From Opisthocomus hoazin (Eukaryota > Chordata > Aves > Opisthocomiformes > Opisthocomidae), in NCBI RefSeq assembly GCF_030867145.1, contig NC_134415.1, positions 13,618,417 through 13,682,416 on the forward strand: 64,000 bases of DNA, written 5' to 3'. Of the stretch, positions 52,001 to 61,339 are shown one piece after another. The first letter of the stretch is position 1, and every line of letters starts with the position of its first letter. The notes under the pieces were generated by a model. The model was not told the DNA's origin, ran no database searches, and worked only from the letters and a program-made list of their open reading frames with translations. Position numbers and translations under genes: made by a program.

Positions 52001-52645
52001 GCCCCCAGAACCCCCCCGAACTTCCTTCCAGCCGGAGAATCACAGAGCGGTGAGGGCTGGAAGGGACCTCGAAGCTCACCCCGCACTGCCAAGCCGCTAT
52101 CCCGGCTTTCTGCCTGTGCTGGGGCGGGCAAGGCGAGCGGCAGCCCTCCCTCCAGGGCACCACGGCTTTCTCCTCCTGCCAACGCCACCTTTCCCCAGGG
52201 ACGGAGCCCGGCCGGCGCTGCTGCTCCGTGACGGACGGACGGACGGAGGCCAGGCGCTCTGCAAGAGGGGGCAGAAGCTCCTCGTGGGCTACAAGGAGTG
52301 AAGCAAACCTTCCCTTCCCCACCCCCCTCAGGGGGGAACAACAAAAATACCCCAAACCCCCAGGAGGTTTCGGCGAGAGGCGCAGCGGCCCCCCAGCCCC
52401 GCCGGCCTCCCGGGCCGCTCTCGGCCGGCGGCAGGGCCGCGGCCCCCCCTCCCCCGCCATGTGCCGGCCGCGCCGGCGGGGGCGGGGCCCGCGGCCCCTC
52501 CCCGCGCCCGGTACCGGCCCCGGCCGCGGAAAGTGCTGATTCAGCCCCCGCCCCCCGCCCGCCCGCGGGCCGCGGCGCCGGTACCTGAGGCTGTATACCA
52601 GCTGCCGGCGTGGCTGGCCTCCCGGCAGAGCACCCGGTTGGACAT
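24885..52645 (-). CDS. MEMO1: MEMO1, mediator of ErbB2-driven cell motility 1 (complete, 9 coding exons)
   Basis: The spliced coding parts are 52645-52585, 41011-40930, 37889-37821, 35861-35749, 34363-34252, 33300-33158, 31992-31916, 26435-26331 and 25016-24885, together 894 nt or 297 codons plus stop, exactly the vertebrate MEMO1 length. All introns are GT-AG and the phases agree. MEMO1 has the LigB/class III extradiol-dioxygenase fold; it is a cytoplasmic metal-binding adaptor in ErbB2 and other receptor tyrosine kinase signalling to microtubules and cell migration, with reported copper/iron binding. Residues reported to bind metal in the human protein are here: His49 in [12 protein letters not shown], His81 in [12 protein letters not shown], Cys244 in [19 protein letters not shown] (187-194) is also intact. 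Against human as I remember it, I see only V6L, S69N, R73K, T257N and T295M. The start is chosen by homology: ATG at 52645 in AAGATGT context, with no in-frame ATG upstream. Confidence 0.98.
25017..26330 (-). other. MEMO1: MEMO1 intron 8
   Basis: 1.3 kb, phase 0, donor GTAAGT at 26330. No repeat or embedded RNA gene was recognised. Confidence 0.9.
26015..26073. other. two adjacent perfect stem-loops in MEMO1 intron 8 region
   Basis: The first stem-loop is TACTTCTTC (26015-26023), a 3-base loop, then GAAGAAGTA (26027-26035), a perfect 9-bp stem. The second starts two bases later: TTCTCTTGGCCCT (26037-26049), an 8-base loop, then AGGGCCAAGAGAA (26058-26070), a perfect 13-bp stem that extends by two pairs past a one-base bulge. 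The pair lies in intron 8, about 260 bases downstream of the exon 8 donor. Function is unknown. Confidence 0.85.
26331..26435 (-). CDS. MEMO1: MEMO1 coding exon 8
   Basis: Encodes residues 220-254, starting [13 protein letters not shown] and ending IGVLLN. It contains Cys244, a reported metal ligand. 105 nt, phase 0 at both ends, acceptor TTTTTCAG, donor GTAAGT. Confidence 0.98.
26436..31915 (-). other. MEMO1: MEMO1 intron 7
   Basis: 5.5 kb, phase 0. I recognised no LINE copy, exon or RNA gene. A moderately GC-rich patch at 29220-29540 contains overlapping small frames without family resemblance. The rest is AT-rich. Confidence 0.85.
31916..31992 (-). CDS. MEMO1: MEMO1 coding exon 7
   Basis: Completes Gly194 and encodes residues to 219 ([18 protein letters not shown], then IEHLDKM). 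77 nt, acceptor TTTCAAG, donor GTAAGT. Confidence 0.98.
31993..33157 (-). other. MEMO1: MEMO1 intron 6
   Basis: 1.2 kb, phase 1, nothing else recognised. A possible short exon-like block near 32100-32210 was not supported by homology. Confidence 0.85.
33158..33300 (-). CDS. MEMO1: MEMO1 coding exon 6
   Basis: Encodes residues 146-193 plus the first base of Gly194, starting [18 protein letters not shown] and ending SSDFCHWG. It holds Asp189 and His192 near the metal-site pocket. 143 nt, acceptor CTTATAAG, donor GGTAAGTTT. Confidence 0.98.
33301..34251 (-). other. MEMO1: MEMO1 intron 5
   Basis: 951 bases, phase 2. It holds a chance 178-codon minus-strand frame (33951-33415) rich in Phe and Leu, which is expected of T-rich sequence. 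Three near-copies of GGGTATTAT/C lie at 34127-34166. Confidence 0.85.
34252..34363 (-). CDS. MEMO1: MEMO1 coding exon 5
   Basis: Encodes residues 109-145 ([17 protein letters not shown], then [20 protein letters not shown]). 112 nt, acceptor GTTTCAG. The donor AAG/GTACTA is weaker than those of the other exons. Confidence 0.98.
34364..35748 (-). other. MEMO1: MEMO1 intron 4
   Basis: 1.4 kb, phase 1, AT-rich, nothing else recognised. Confidence 0.85.
35749..35861 (-). CDS. MEMO1: MEMO1 coding exon 4
   Basis: Encodes residues 71-108 ([18 protein letters not shown] and on to YDLRIDQK). It contains His81, a reported metal ligand. 113 nt, acceptor GTTGTAG, donor GTAAGT. Residue 73 is Lys where I recall Arg in human. 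Confidence 0.98.
35862..37820 (-). other. MEMO1: MEMO1 intron 3
   Basis: 2.0 kb, phase 2, AT-rich. Contains (CAAAA)n-like and CAGA-type simple sequence at 37385-37430. No interspersed repeat recognised. Confidence 0.85.
37821..37889 (-). CDS. MEMO1: MEMO1 coding exon 3
   Basis: Encodes residues 48-71 ([18 protein letters not shown], then DPNI) and contains His49, a reported metal ligand. 69 nt, acceptor ATTTGCAG, donor GTAAGT. Confidence 0.98.
37890..40929 (-). other. MEMO1: MEMO1 intron 2
   Basis: 3.0 kb, phase 2. It holds an antisense-to-plus (same strand as MEMO1) CR1 copy at 39675-38884 and a T18 run at 40588-40605. Confidence 0.9.
38884..39675 (-). mobile_element. CR1 LINE fragment in MEMO1 intron 2, frame intact
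   Basis: A 5'-truncated CR1 copy in the same orientation as MEMO1. Its ORF2 C-terminal portion is open for more than 230 codons from [16 protein letters not shown] to the stop at 38976, including [20 protein letters not shown] and [13 protein letters not shown]-type motifs. It then has a complete 3' end with TTTTGGGTTGGAAGGGACC on the plus strand and the tail repeat ATAGAATCATAGA. It lacks the polymerase active site, so it is not mobile. The unbroken frame implies a fairly recent insertion. The coding stretch is part of the LINE and not of MEMO1. Confidence 0.95.
40930..41011 (-). CDS. MEMO1: MEMO1 coding exon 2
   Basis: Encodes residues 21-48 ([18 protein letters not shown], then RPARAIIAP). 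82 nt, acceptor CTTCTTAG, donor GTAAGT. Confidence 0.98.
52030..52080 (-). mobile_element. short CR1 3'-tail relic
   Basis: AGAATCACAGAGCGGTGAGG at 52037-52056 then GCTGGAAGGGACCTC is the reverse complement of a CR1 terminal region. Only about 50 bases remain. It sits inside the CpG-rich edge of MEMO1 intron 1, where it has become CpG-rich itself. Confidence 0.7.
52231..52246. repeat. (ACGG)4 microsatellite
   Basis: Four perfect ACGG units in the CpG-rich start of intron 1. Confidence 0.85.
52585..52645 (-). CDS. MEMO1: MEMO1 coding exon 1
   Basis: Encodes residues 1-20 ([20 protein letters not shown]) plus the first base of Gly21. The donor is CAG/GTACCG. ATG at 52645 has A at -3. The same frame stays open upstream to a TAG at 53021-53023, but without any ATG, which supports this start. 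Confidence 0.98.
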
Positions 52646-53049
52646 CTTGGTGCCGGAGCCGCCTATGGTGTTCGGGGGAGGCGGTGGGGGACGGGCCCGG
52701 CCGCGGCGGCGGCGCTGCTCCCCCTCCTCCCCCGGCACGGCCCGGGCCCCGCGGGCGGAGGCGGCGCTGCCGGCGGCGCCTCCGGGCGGCGAGCGGGAGG
52801 GGGGCGCGCGGAGGCGGCGGGCGGGGCGGCGCGGGCCGGGGGCGCGGTGCCGGGCTCGAAGGCAGGCGGACAGCCCGCGGGGGCGGACGGGGGGCACGGG
52901 GACAAAGCCCGGGGCTGCCGCCGCCGCCGCCAACTCCGCGCTGGCGAGGTCGGGGGGGGGCGCGCGAAGGGAAGGAGGCCGCGGCAGCGACTGGGTTTGG
53001 CCCGGCTCGGCTCCCGTGGACTAGGGGGCCGCACAGACGCCGCTCCCCC

Positions 53050-53245
53050 ATTGGGCACGAAAGCAAAAGCCTCGCCACCATTGGCCGCCCTGCCTCGCCG
53101 TTCCCGCCCATTGCTTTGACAAGCCCGGAATGGAGCGGAGCCGCCTCGCGGGGGAGGGGGGAAGGAGGCGGGGTTCGGAGGGAGAGTCCGCCCCGGATTG
53201 GCCGGTCGCGTTGCCGTGGCGATCGCTTCTGGCCTCGCTGATTGG
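53050..53245 (-). promoter_or_regulatory. MEMO1: cluster of four CCAAT boxes
   Basis: CCAAT (ATTGG on the plus strand) at 53050-53054, 53080-53084, 53197-53201 and 53241-53245, all pointing toward MEMO1. Such boxes bind NF-Y and are common in TATA-less promoters, usually 60-100 bases before the start site, so transcription likely begins near or below 53000. A fifth near-match (CCCATTGC) is at 53107. Confidence 0.65.
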
Positions 53246-53772
53246 CGGGGCTGTGTCTCCGTGGTGGAAGGGAAGATTACGGGCGCAGGTCAGACGAGCG
53301 GGGGCCGAGGGGGAGCCCCGCCCCCTCCCCCCCTCTGGCGGGGGGTGATGGCGGTTACGTTGGCGGTGCCGCTGTTGGGGGCGCGCGGTCACCGGGCCAC
53401 CCCACCCCCCCCCGGCCTCCGTGCCCCCGCGGGTCAGAGAGCGGCGGAGGAGGCGCGGCCGGACCCCCCTCGCCGGGCGGGGCGGGGGTGGGGGGGCCGG
53501 CGGCCTGCCGGGAAGCGGAACGGCGCTTTGCGGTGCCGGGGGTTGCCCCCTTGCTGTGAGGAGACCGCGGTGCTGCCGCTGCTCCCCACCCCCCACCTTC
53601 CCCGGTGCGTCCGCTCGGGCCCCGGGGGCTCGGGGTGCGGAGCGCCGTTCCCCGAGGGCGGCGGTTCCAGGCTGAGAGAACCGGGTGGGGGGGCATCTCC
53701 GTGGAAGCCTCCAGTTCTCGGCTTCGTCCTTCCCCACCCCGTCAGGGTTTTTATGAGCGTGGTGAATGGGCT

Positions 53773-53790
53773 GCTGCCATGGAGACGTCA
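53773..53790 (+). promoter_or_regulatory. X-box-like site overlapping a CRE-like site
   Basis: GCTGCCATGGAGAC at 53773-53786 fits the degenerate RFX X-box pattern. It runs into GACGTCA (53784-53790), seven of eight bases of a CRE. It is about 1.1 kb upstream of the MEMO1 start codon at the far end of the CpG island. It may be a chance match. Confidence 0.35.
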
Positions 53791-53800
53791 AGCGTAGCTC

Positions 53801-56800
53801 GGAACAGCTAATAAGGAGACCTGGGAAGGGGAGTATGGCCAGTACAAAGGGGAGGGGGTAGCCCCTGACGTGTGAGGTGCAGGCAGCAGAGAGGGGGGCT
53901 GCAGCTTTGTGAGGGGGGAAACGTGCGGCCCAGGTCAGGAAACGCGTGCTCTGTCTCCCCCGCTACCCTTTTATGCTTTGAAAAGTCCTCCGGCCAGCTA
54001 TAAAACGTGCAAAATACAGAGGGGTTTTTTGGTTTTTAACAGTAAAACAGGGGAAACGGGAGATGAGAAAGGCATTGTTTGCGGTATGCCTGGAAGATCA
54101 GAAAGGCTCGTGCTACAGAGACATGGCTGACGTCGCTTTTGTCAGCGAGAATCCTCTTCTGCGTCCATGGCACTGGCCTCCCAGTGCAGCCCAGGGGCTG
54201 CAGTTAATAATACTGGCAATAAGTTGTCATGAAGAAATGGGGCCTGACCATCCCAGCAAATGTCTAACATTTGATTTAGCCTTTGCTGCTCTATCTGTCC
54301 TTACAGTATTCCGTTGTTATTTTACAAATAGTGTGTTGAAAAAGGTTAATGTGGATTGTAGAAGAACCATCCTCCCTGACTGCTTTAACATAAAACTGTA
54401 TTGGCAGTTGTGATACCCATTTATAACTCTCAAATCTTTTACATAAAACTTCAGTGCTGGGAATAGTTGCTGAACTGACTACTATTCCCTCAATAAAGTT
54501 AACTAAATGCAGGAGAGGATAAATTTTACCCTGTGGGAAAACAATATGTGTTGTGATTACATACTTATAAAAAAGGTCATGCCAGCATATAGTTCAAGTT
54601 TTTCACGCACCATTGTCCCACAGTCCTCCAAGAACAGTTAGAGGAGGCTGCTAGGAGGAACATCTTAGGGGAACTGGAGGTTAAAATAATTTTTAATTAT
54701 CTGGCATTCCTTTCTACTATTTGGAGGAAGAGCTTTCTTCTCCTCTACGCACTTCCCCTCCAATGAAAATATAAGAACTTCCAAGTGGTAATCTAGATGC
54801 TTTAATAAGTAAAAACATTTTATAAGTATTTTCTTCTGGGTTTGCTACCTTTCTTTGTGTAGTGCTTTTTTCCTCTTCAGCTTGCCTTTTAAAAAATCTT
54901 AAATACATTTCTTCTTTTGCTGTAGCCGCATACCTCTTGGGCTGGATCCCTTTTCTCCTTGTGCTTCCTTTTTTAAGTTTCCTTCTCCCTTGCTTTCCTC
55001 ATCAACCTTTCGTTCCTTGTGTGTAGTTTTTTCTCACCTGGATTAGGTGTAGATTAGAAGTTTTTAATTTGTGTAATGTGAGCACAGTATCCATACAGAT
55101 GCAGAGGAACAACTGCAGCTCAGCGTTAGCAAGTCATAGAAAGCAGGGGCTTTTTTGCTCATCCTTAGATCGTGGCATGTGCCACAAACACCATGACAGC
55201 CTGTTTTCCAGTGACTCTCTGTGCTCTGTTATCCGCTTGCACTCTCAATCCAGAGCCCAGTGAAGCTGGAGGACATCCTCCTCAGTTTCTGCCTGTTCTG
55301 CCAAAGCTTGTCATCCCTGCTACTGCAGGAGGAATTTCTGCTGTTTCCACTGGCAAGGGTGACAGTAGGATTTTTTCCTTTGTTCCCCATCACAGGCAGA
55401 CATAATACCACTAAGCAGTGTTTAGTGATTTGTGGGTTCCTCTTTTTAAACTTCTATCACCTCCTGATCATGGATTGTTTCTTTGTTTAAGGGCTGGTGA
55501 CAGGCTCCCTCAGTACTACGTAACGTAAACGAGAGAGGCAGAAACAGAAAAGCAGGCAGCTCTTCAGTTATAGAAGATTATGGTGCTGGGCTTCCTGGTG
55601 CTCAGGAGATGGAGGTATGGGAAGTGTTCTAGCCACAGTGAGAAACCGGGCTCAGCTTTCAGTGAATACCGTGAAGCATGGGTGCGGTTGGGAGATCCTC
55701 CTGCTTTGTCTGTAATTCTTCTGAGCGCTGTTTGTACGGGGAGAAGTAATAGGTTCAGAGCTATTTCAGTAATTCTTCCCTGAGGTGCGGGGGAGGCTGA
55801 CACAATGTGCCGCAGGTCCCCCAGGTCGGCATACCCTTGAGGCACAGACCACTGCTATATGCGTATGTCTGCCAGAAGTTTGTTCCTTACCTGGAAGGAA
55901 AGCACGGAGGCAGATTGTGGCAAGAGTGACTTGCCAGTTAGTGAGCCCTTAGCATGCAGCGTTTTCCTTGAGTAACAGCCTGTGCCTGGCTTGGGTGGCA
56001 CATGTCTTCAGCTGGTGCGGCTTTCGAGGTCTGTTCCTTTCTTGGTTTTTGCTCTTGTTGTTCTCTTGCACATGGTTTATTTTACCTTCTTTCCTATCAT
56101 GCTTTTCGTATTTTCCACTTCCTGTCTCCTCCCTTCTCAGGAAGCTGTTCACTGCCACTGTTATTCTAGTTTTTTGCCTTTACAAACTGCCATTCTGCAT
56201 CTGAGGAACCTGCTGTTGCTAACAGTCCTTCCTTCTACTGTTAAAAGCAGGCCCCTCCAAACTTCATTGTCCTCACAAGAGAAGCATCTCCATTTTCTGC
56301 ATAACATAATAGGATTTGAGATGGTATCAATGGGTAGTTATCCATCTTGTAAATACCTTGGTGTACACCAGAGAAAAAAGGCCACCATATGCTCTCCAGG
56401 AGATACTTCTTAACCATCCAGCAGCCTTTTATCAATTTAAGCTCCTCTCAGAAAACTGGTTGATGATGCACAACTGCAAAGCAAACTTTGAGAACAGAGA
56501 TAAAAGCACATTGGGAAGAAGAGTATGACACGTTCCTAGTCAGTGTTGCACTAACACTGCTGTAAACACACAGCATTTACATTTTAAGTTCTCACTTAGA
56601 ACTGTGTTTTGAACAGGGAACATAAGCAGAAGCGGTGCTGATACTTTTTTCATCCTGGTAAAATGCCTCTTTCTGTAACAGCTGGCATTCTGTACTTCTG
56701 TGATCTAGGCTATGTAGTCGCTCTTAAAATGAATCCCGACTATGAAATAGAATAGGGAACACAAGCTAAGGCTTGGCTAAGAATAATTTGTTATGTAATT

Positions 56801-59734
56801 AGTACAATGATAAGAATAAATCAAAACTTGTATTCTATCAAGCATGGTAGGCATAGGGATTCTTCTCATGTGTTGCCTTTCCAACCTACTGGTTTCAACT
56901 GCCTGTATCTTTCAGAATTTTTCAGGTTTTTCCTTTGTTTGAAAGCAGGTGTTTTATTTCTAGAAAGTCTGACGGGGAGAGAGAGGTTCCTTTGATCAGA
57001 CTGCATTTACAATAGCGACAGCACTTGAGAAAATGGATAGGTCAGAGACCTGTACTGATTTTGGAGAAAGTCCTTAATAAATCGGAGATAGAAAAAAAAA
57101 GATTTGGCAAGTCAAACTGTATTTTTAGGTGGCAACAGGCTTCAGAATGTGAGGATGTAGAACCTTTTGATCGGAATTGCTTTTAGTGGGACATACTTTC
57201 GTCTGTCACTGTCACCTTCAAGGTAAAATGTATTGTTCTCGGTGGAAGCATTTAAAAAGGCAGACTTCAGAATACTGCGCGAGTCATATATATTTCTTTC
57301 ACAGTTACTGAATAGTAACTTCTGGATATTGGATCCAAAATAAGTCATCTTGGGTTTACTTTCTGCTTAATTCTAAAAACTGCCCTTCAGAGCATATACC
57401 GACTCAGTTACGTAGGTAGTGTGGAGAAAACGGAAAAACAGTTCTTCAAGAATTAAGAGATAATGGCTTTCAGCTACTTAGCAGTGGCCTGTCATACATC
57501 TGAAGTTGCCATTTTCAGTTATTTCTCTAAGCTTTTATTCTACATCTATTAATAACTTGTAGCCCCTTACATCTATAGTCCATTTTATTGATGAGTTCCT
57601 TGGTTTTTATAAATGTAAAATCATTTGGGTTTTAATTTGTACTTCAAAATTAAATACATTTATCCTCAAGCCACCAGAACCGGTGTTTCCTGTGGAAAAA
57701 TAGTACTTCTTTCTTTCTGGATTAAATTGTGATAGCAAGCATCTGTCAGGTCTCTTCATGGAATTGTTGTCGTTTTGTAGCAGGGAGAGTTTCAAACAAG
57801 TAAATGTTTTGAAAATTTGAACTTTATCATTACTTGCCTAACTTACACTTTTCTTGTTGATTTGTCATACCTTTGCAAGAATCAGTAACATTTCTTAGAG
57901 CTGGTGAGTTCGGTGCTGCTAGTAACATTTCAACTTATCTTCTTGGAGGAAGCTGCCCAGAAAAGCTGCTGTAGTAAAGCTTCTAACATCATCACCTTGT
58001 GATCGTGGCTTTTTCATTCTCATGAACTAGCTGAGTTGGGAAGACAACAGCAGGTGCCACCTCGTACCGCACAGCGGCTCCAACAGCTGAGTAGGTGGCA
58101 TGCTGCTGGCAGGGAGAGCTCACCTTAAGACTGGTACCGATGCTCTGAGATTCGAGGTTGATGCAAGAGGTGTGCGGAAAGCCAAGAGCATTTACAAGTT
58201 TTGTGCAGCTGCTTGACAGGTGTTACTGTAAGCTGAGAAATCTGATTGTATTCTGAATTCAGGCATGGCGATATACTATAAGAAAATGGCTCTGTCTAGG
58301 GAGATTAATAGTTGAACTGCTTATTTTTGTATGGTCTTGCACAAATTCTCAACATAGAAATCGGGGATCAGCATAGATTTTTTTTTAATCCCCCCCCATT
58401 TAACAAGTGTTACAATTTTGAGACGTTGTCACCTATGGATGAAACCTTGGAATGCCACTTTGGCAATAAAAATAGCAGTACCAAGTCTTTATGGTGTCTC
58501 GTTATCTTCACTTAAATGTTATTATTCATTCCAGAAAGTCAAAACGCTGTTGTTAAAATCCTTTCAGTGTCTTTTTTAAGTGTCAGTGCTTGATGGACTG
58601 TGTTTGCCACAATGCAGTAGAATTAGTAATCTCATTCCACAATTCTATGTTTTCCAAAATAGAGCTTTGTAGGCTTGGGTTTGCAGGTTTCTTTCATTCT
58701 TTTTTTGTTCCCCAATATTACTGCTCTTCGACTGCACTAATTCAATGTTTCCCTCTTAGCATATTAAGAAATATGTAAAATATTGAGAGCCTTCCTACTA
58801 GGAGTAACAGACAGATCTCATTCCAGCCCATGCATCTCAGCTGTTAAAGAAGAGAAGTTATGTTAAAACAAATTAAACCAAAGAAATCTTCAGATTACCA
58901 CAGGCAAGTCAGCTAGATGTCGGAGAACTAAGGGAAAATACTATTTGTGCAGTGGGCCACCTAATATACTGCAAATACAGTGTAGATCTTTAAGTCATCG
59001 CAGGAACAAGTCAAACGAGAGTCCTAAGTCTCTTTTTTTTTGTGAGTTTGTGCAGAATTACAAAAGCCTTTAGTGTCACACAGAAAAAAACTCCAATCTT
59101 TGCAGCAAATAATTTAACTTACAAGGTTTTAACTGCTTGCTACGTTAAAGCAATTAGCTTAGAAACACAGAATGAAGACGGGAATGGTAAGATGGTAATA
59201 ACTGAAGTTTATCTGAATAATAATGTAGGATTTTGATTAATTAAGCAACTGTTGGAAGCCAAGTTTACCACTTCTGTGACTGTCAAACAAATTATGGTAA
59301 TTCTCCCGGTGTATTAAAAACTGGGCTATGCTTTACCTGGATTCCAGTATCCAGTGCTAGTGAACAACACTGATGATGCTCCTTGTTACAAGTGTCAGAA
59401 AACAAAAATAGGAATTCTGAGGGCTGTGTCTAGTCCCTGTACCCACTGCCAATAACCTGGTGAGCCAATTCCCCAGCTATCATATTTTCAGAGCTTTGCT
59501 AGCATTTTTTCACAACATAACTGTTTACTGTTGTAATTCTAGCTTTTTCTTCTGATCCCCAGTCTTCTGTTGCAGCTTCTTATATTGTACCCTGAGGTCT
59601 GTGGCCTTTACCCCTACTGAGATTACAGGAAAAATAAACAAGGGGTCAAAAAAAGATGTTAAGAAGGGGAAAAACAACAACAAAACAGAGGTATTAGTAA
59701 ATCCAAGAGGGAAAAAAAAAAAAAAATCAGAGTA
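53801..59734. other. intergenic region between DPY30 and MEMO1
   Basis: Nearly 6 kb with no recognised exon, RNA gene or interspersed repeat. Frames up to 143 codons (plus, 55982-56413) are Leu/Phe-rich and look random. A C7 run is at 58391-58397, and the block at 57990-58200 is moderately GC-rich without open coding structure. Confidence 0.45.
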
Positions 59735-59992
59735 CTTGGTATTTTACTGGGTGGATGAGGATTGTCTTGGAAATTAGGAAAAGGTTCTGCGCTGAGAGGG
59801 TGGTCAGTCACTGGAGCAGGGTCCCCAGGGAAGTGGTGATGGCCTCAAACCTGTCAGAGTTCAAGGAGCATCTGGATGACACTCTTAGTCATATGGTTTA
59901 GTTCTAGGTAGTCCTGCGAGGAGCAGGGAGTTGGATGCAGTGATCCTTATGGGTCCCTTCCAACTCGATATATTCTATGATTCTATCTTTGA
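59735..59992 (+). mobile_element. CR1 3'-end fragment
   Basis: CR1 3' end in the plus orientation: GAGGGTGGTCAGTCACTGGA (59797-59816), CCCCAGGGAAGTGGTGATGG (59823-59842), GGGTCCCTTCCAACTCGATA (59951-59970), then TATTCTATGATTCTAT. The copy is short and truncated, of a subfamily with a 3' end different from the 7.5-kb and 22-kb copies. Confidence 0.92.
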
Positions 59993-60529
59993 CAGAGAAG
60001 AACACTCCAACCAGGAATAGCAATACAGAGAACTGAATTACAGAACCTTTGCAAGTCCCTTCAAACTTCATTCTATTTCAGTGAAGTCCAGCACAGCAGT
60101 CACAGGAGATCCATGACATATGCTGAACGGCACACCTCATTAATGTGGGTGTCTCAAACGCTGGACACTGGCTGCAAGTCATTTGGTGAATCTAATTGTT
60201 GGTTTTAACTAAACCCATTTCCTGGTGTTCCGAAGCAAGTCATCTCTACCTAATACTGCCTCAAAATAAATTCTAACTGTTCTTAATTTGCTTGCTTTCT
60301 GTTTAGGCATGTTGCCTGAGGAGGGTGCTATATAAAGTCAAATTAAGTTACATACATTATCACTCATGTGATTCCCATAATAAATTGTTCCTCTGTTTCG
60401 TGCATTCAGGTGATGCAGCCCCATGGAATTATTCAGACTTTCATCCAACAGTGCAGTTTCACTACTTTATTTTGAAAGTCTCTTAATAGCTAGTTTAAAA
60501 CAAGTGAACAAATGAAATGTAAAGTGTTC
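59993..60529. other. region just downstream of DPY30
   Basis: No exon or repeat recognised. A further AATAAA on the minus strand (TTTATT near 60466-60471) could be an alternative DPY30 poly(A) signal. Confidence 0.4.
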
Positions 60530-60535
60530 TTTATT
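60530..60535 (-). terminator. DPY30: candidate DPY30 poly(A) signal
   Basis: AATAAA on the minus strand, about 140 bases after the DPY30 stop codon, in the context TTTAATAAAGAAC, which would give a short 3' UTR. Confidence 0.6.
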
Positions 60536-60673
60536 AAATAACTCAAAAGGTAAAGCAAATTGTGCGATTAAGAAAGACAGCATCATGGTTCCAAAGGATT
60601 TTTACAGCAGAAAACAAACTGCAGCAAATGAGCATTTCGGTCTAGCAGCCAAATTGTCCTCATTTTTATGGAG
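60536..60673 (-). other. DPY30: DPY30 3' UTR
   Basis: Minus-strand sequence between the DPY30 stop codon and the first downstream AATAAA. No other feature. Confidence 0.65.
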
Positions 60674-60746
60674 TTAATTTCGGTCCTCAAACTGTGACTT
60701 GTTTTTTAAAAGATATGCTGCTAGAAATTCAATGGGATTTGGCGGT
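60674..60746 (-). CDS. DPY30: DPY30 last coding exon (partial gene)
   Basis: After the acceptor TTTACAG the exon supplies the last base of an Arg codon and encodes [23 protein letters not shown] and a TAA stop. This is the C-terminus of DPY30, residues 77-99 of the 99-residue protein, the second helix and tail of the Dpy-30 dimerisation motif. DPY30 is a nuclear subunit of the SET1/MLL (COMPASS) histone H3K4 methyltransferase complexes and binds ASH2L. Position 93 is Ser where I recall Ala in human. No earlier exon (for example one encoding RAYLDQTVVPILL) was found up to 64000, so the rest lies past the right edge. Confidence 0.96.
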
Positions 60747-61339
60747 CTGTAAAGAAAAAAAGTAAATCAAAAGCAATTATTTTTATGAAATTAGATAGCT
60801 GAAGAACCGATCACCTTCCCATAAAAGCAACCTAACTCCTCCCAAACACTTACAAGCATTGATTTAGGGATGACCAACTACCTAGAGTTACCCTGTAAAT
60901 TTCCAGTTTATGTCTGATGAGACAGTTTTTAATCAGGAGCCTTAGTCACTGTTGCTTCAATGGTACTAAAATGCTAGACCAGTCACATACCTAGAACTGG
61001 GGTATACTCTGTAAGCGTAAATACTGTATGTACATCACTGGAAGTTACATGCACTTGCCTACTCCTTTAACTCACGCTATATAAAGTAAAAGTTAATCTG
61101 TCAGTGCTTTCTTGCCTCATTTTCTTCAAATGGTTATTGTGTAGCTTTATGCATTAGAGCTGTTTTCACAGTTTTCTGACAACTGAAATGAACACAACAA
61201 AGCATCAACAAAAACTTCCAAGTCTGAGAAGTGCTGTAACTTGCAAGTAGTCAACAATAATCACTGGCCTTAGTCCTTAAGTTTTTTTTTTAAAAAAGCT
61301 CCTCCAGCTACAGTGCATGAATCCTGCTAACCTGGATTC

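Larger units (their letters stand above)
41012..52584 (-). other. MEMO1: MEMO1 intron 1
   Basis: 11.6 kb, phase 1, the longest intron, as is usual for a first intron. No interspersed repeat recognised except the CR1 tail relic at 52030-52080. A small CpG-richer patch at 43935-44110 contains a perfect 9-bp inverted repeat with TCCTCGAGC and GCTCGAGGA arms at 44012-44046. Open frames are all short. Confidence 0.85.
51950..53800. promoter_or_regulatory. MEMO1: MEMO1 CpG-island promoter
   Basis: Dense CpG and very high GC from about 51.95 to 53.8 kb, around MEMO1 exon 1. There is no TATA box, consistent with a broad housekeeping promoter. The 5' UTR should run upstream from 52646; its start cannot be read from sequence. 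The island extends about 1 kb upstream of the start codon and may drive a divergent transcript on the plus strand, but no plus-strand gene is recognised. Confidence 0.85.

Noticed and set aside
51867-53111. 414-codon minus-strand open frame over the MEMO1 CpG island
   Set aside because: It starts with ATG but in a different frame from MEMO1. It is arginine/proline/glycine-rich, runs through exon 1 and into intron 1, and its start lies among the CCAAT boxes, above the likely TSS. Stop codons are rare in GC-rich DNA.
55982-56413. 143-codon plus-strand frame between the genes
   Set aside because: Leu/Phe-rich composition with no family resemblance and no CpG-island or splice support.
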